Part shown: piece by piece, positions 26,882 to 26,913 of the stretch
Layout of the letters: each line of letters opens with the position of its first letter
Numbering within the stretch: position 1 is the stretch's first letter
Source: Verrucomicrobiales bacterium
Lineage (GTDB): Bacteria; Verrucomicrobiota; Verrucomicrobiia; Verrucomicrobiales; DEV007
Assembly: GCA_023253615.1 (NCBI GenBank)
Contig: JALRFZ010000712.1
Coordinates: 1 to 26,913 of the forward strand
Length of the DNA stretch: 26,913 nt
Direction: 5' to 3'
Notes under the pieces: generated by a model
What the model saw: only the letters and a program-made list of their open reading frames with translations
Told to the model about the DNA's origin: nothing
The model's database searches: none
Made by a program: the position numbers and the translations under genes

Positions 26882-26908
26882 GCCGGCAGGGAAGCCGGCG
26901 CTCCCAGG
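26882..26908. repeat. Hairpin repeat, copy 2
   Basis: GCCGGCAGGGAAGCCGGC followed by GCTCCCAGG. The 18-mer is a perfect 6-bp stem with loop AGGGAA. It starts exactly 144 bp after copy 1, in the same orientation. The layout resembles REP-like interspersed repeats. The 117 bp between copies show no gene. Confidence 0.7.
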
Positions 26909-26913
26909 GCGCT

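Overview
The window is 27 kb of GC-rich, gene-dense bacterial DNA. Its gene content points to the PVC superphylum, most likely Verrucomicrobiota. The clues are a DUF1501 protein, a cytochrome-c/VCBS repeat protein, an SHD1-domain protein, an ExbB-ExbD-ExbD-TPR-TPR operon, and start codons that almost all lack a Shine-Dalgarno sequence. The assignment is an inference from gene families; there is no rRNA or complete tRNA to anchor it.

Layout. 1-2128: the end of a universal stress protein gene, a hexamer repeat (GAGCAC)8, and a Tat-exported DUF1501 protein. 2248-4778: a PstI/BsuBI-type restriction-modification pair (methyltransferase, then endonuclease, ATGA overlap) with visibly lower GC than its surroundings, probably acquired. 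4858-7866: a TauE/SafE permease, a convergent cytochrome-c/VCBS repeat protein, and a four-helix membrane protein. 7903-14165 (minus strand): an energy-transduction operon of ExbB, two ExbD proteins and two periplasmic TPR-like proteins. 14506-16477 (minus): two tandem paralogous outer-membrane barrel proteins with a strong terminator between them. 16609-17955 (minus): an unknown secreted protein. 18058-21489 (minus): SHD1 protein, leuB, pyrF and pyrE. 21641-22819: an EboD-like member of the 3-dehydroquinate synthase superfamily. 22939-23385 (minus): a LysM lipoprotein with a recognisable promoter and terminator. 23559-25097: purH. 25193-26670: an IS4-type insertion sequence with perfect 18-bp inverted repeats and a frameshifted transposase. 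26671-26913: non-coding sequence with two copies of a hairpin-forming repeat.

Working together. leuB, pyrF, pyrE and purH are core leucine, pyrimidine and purine synthesis genes. The Exb/TPR operon and the outer-membrane, secreted, SHD1 and LysM proteins are envelope functions. The restriction pair and the IS are the accessory parts. The least explained items are the Exb-TPR operon, the tandem barrel pair with two conserved cysteines, the EboD-like gene without other ebo genes nearby, and a tRNA-3'-end-like sequence inside the IS leader. I found no clearly new defence or biosynthetic system.
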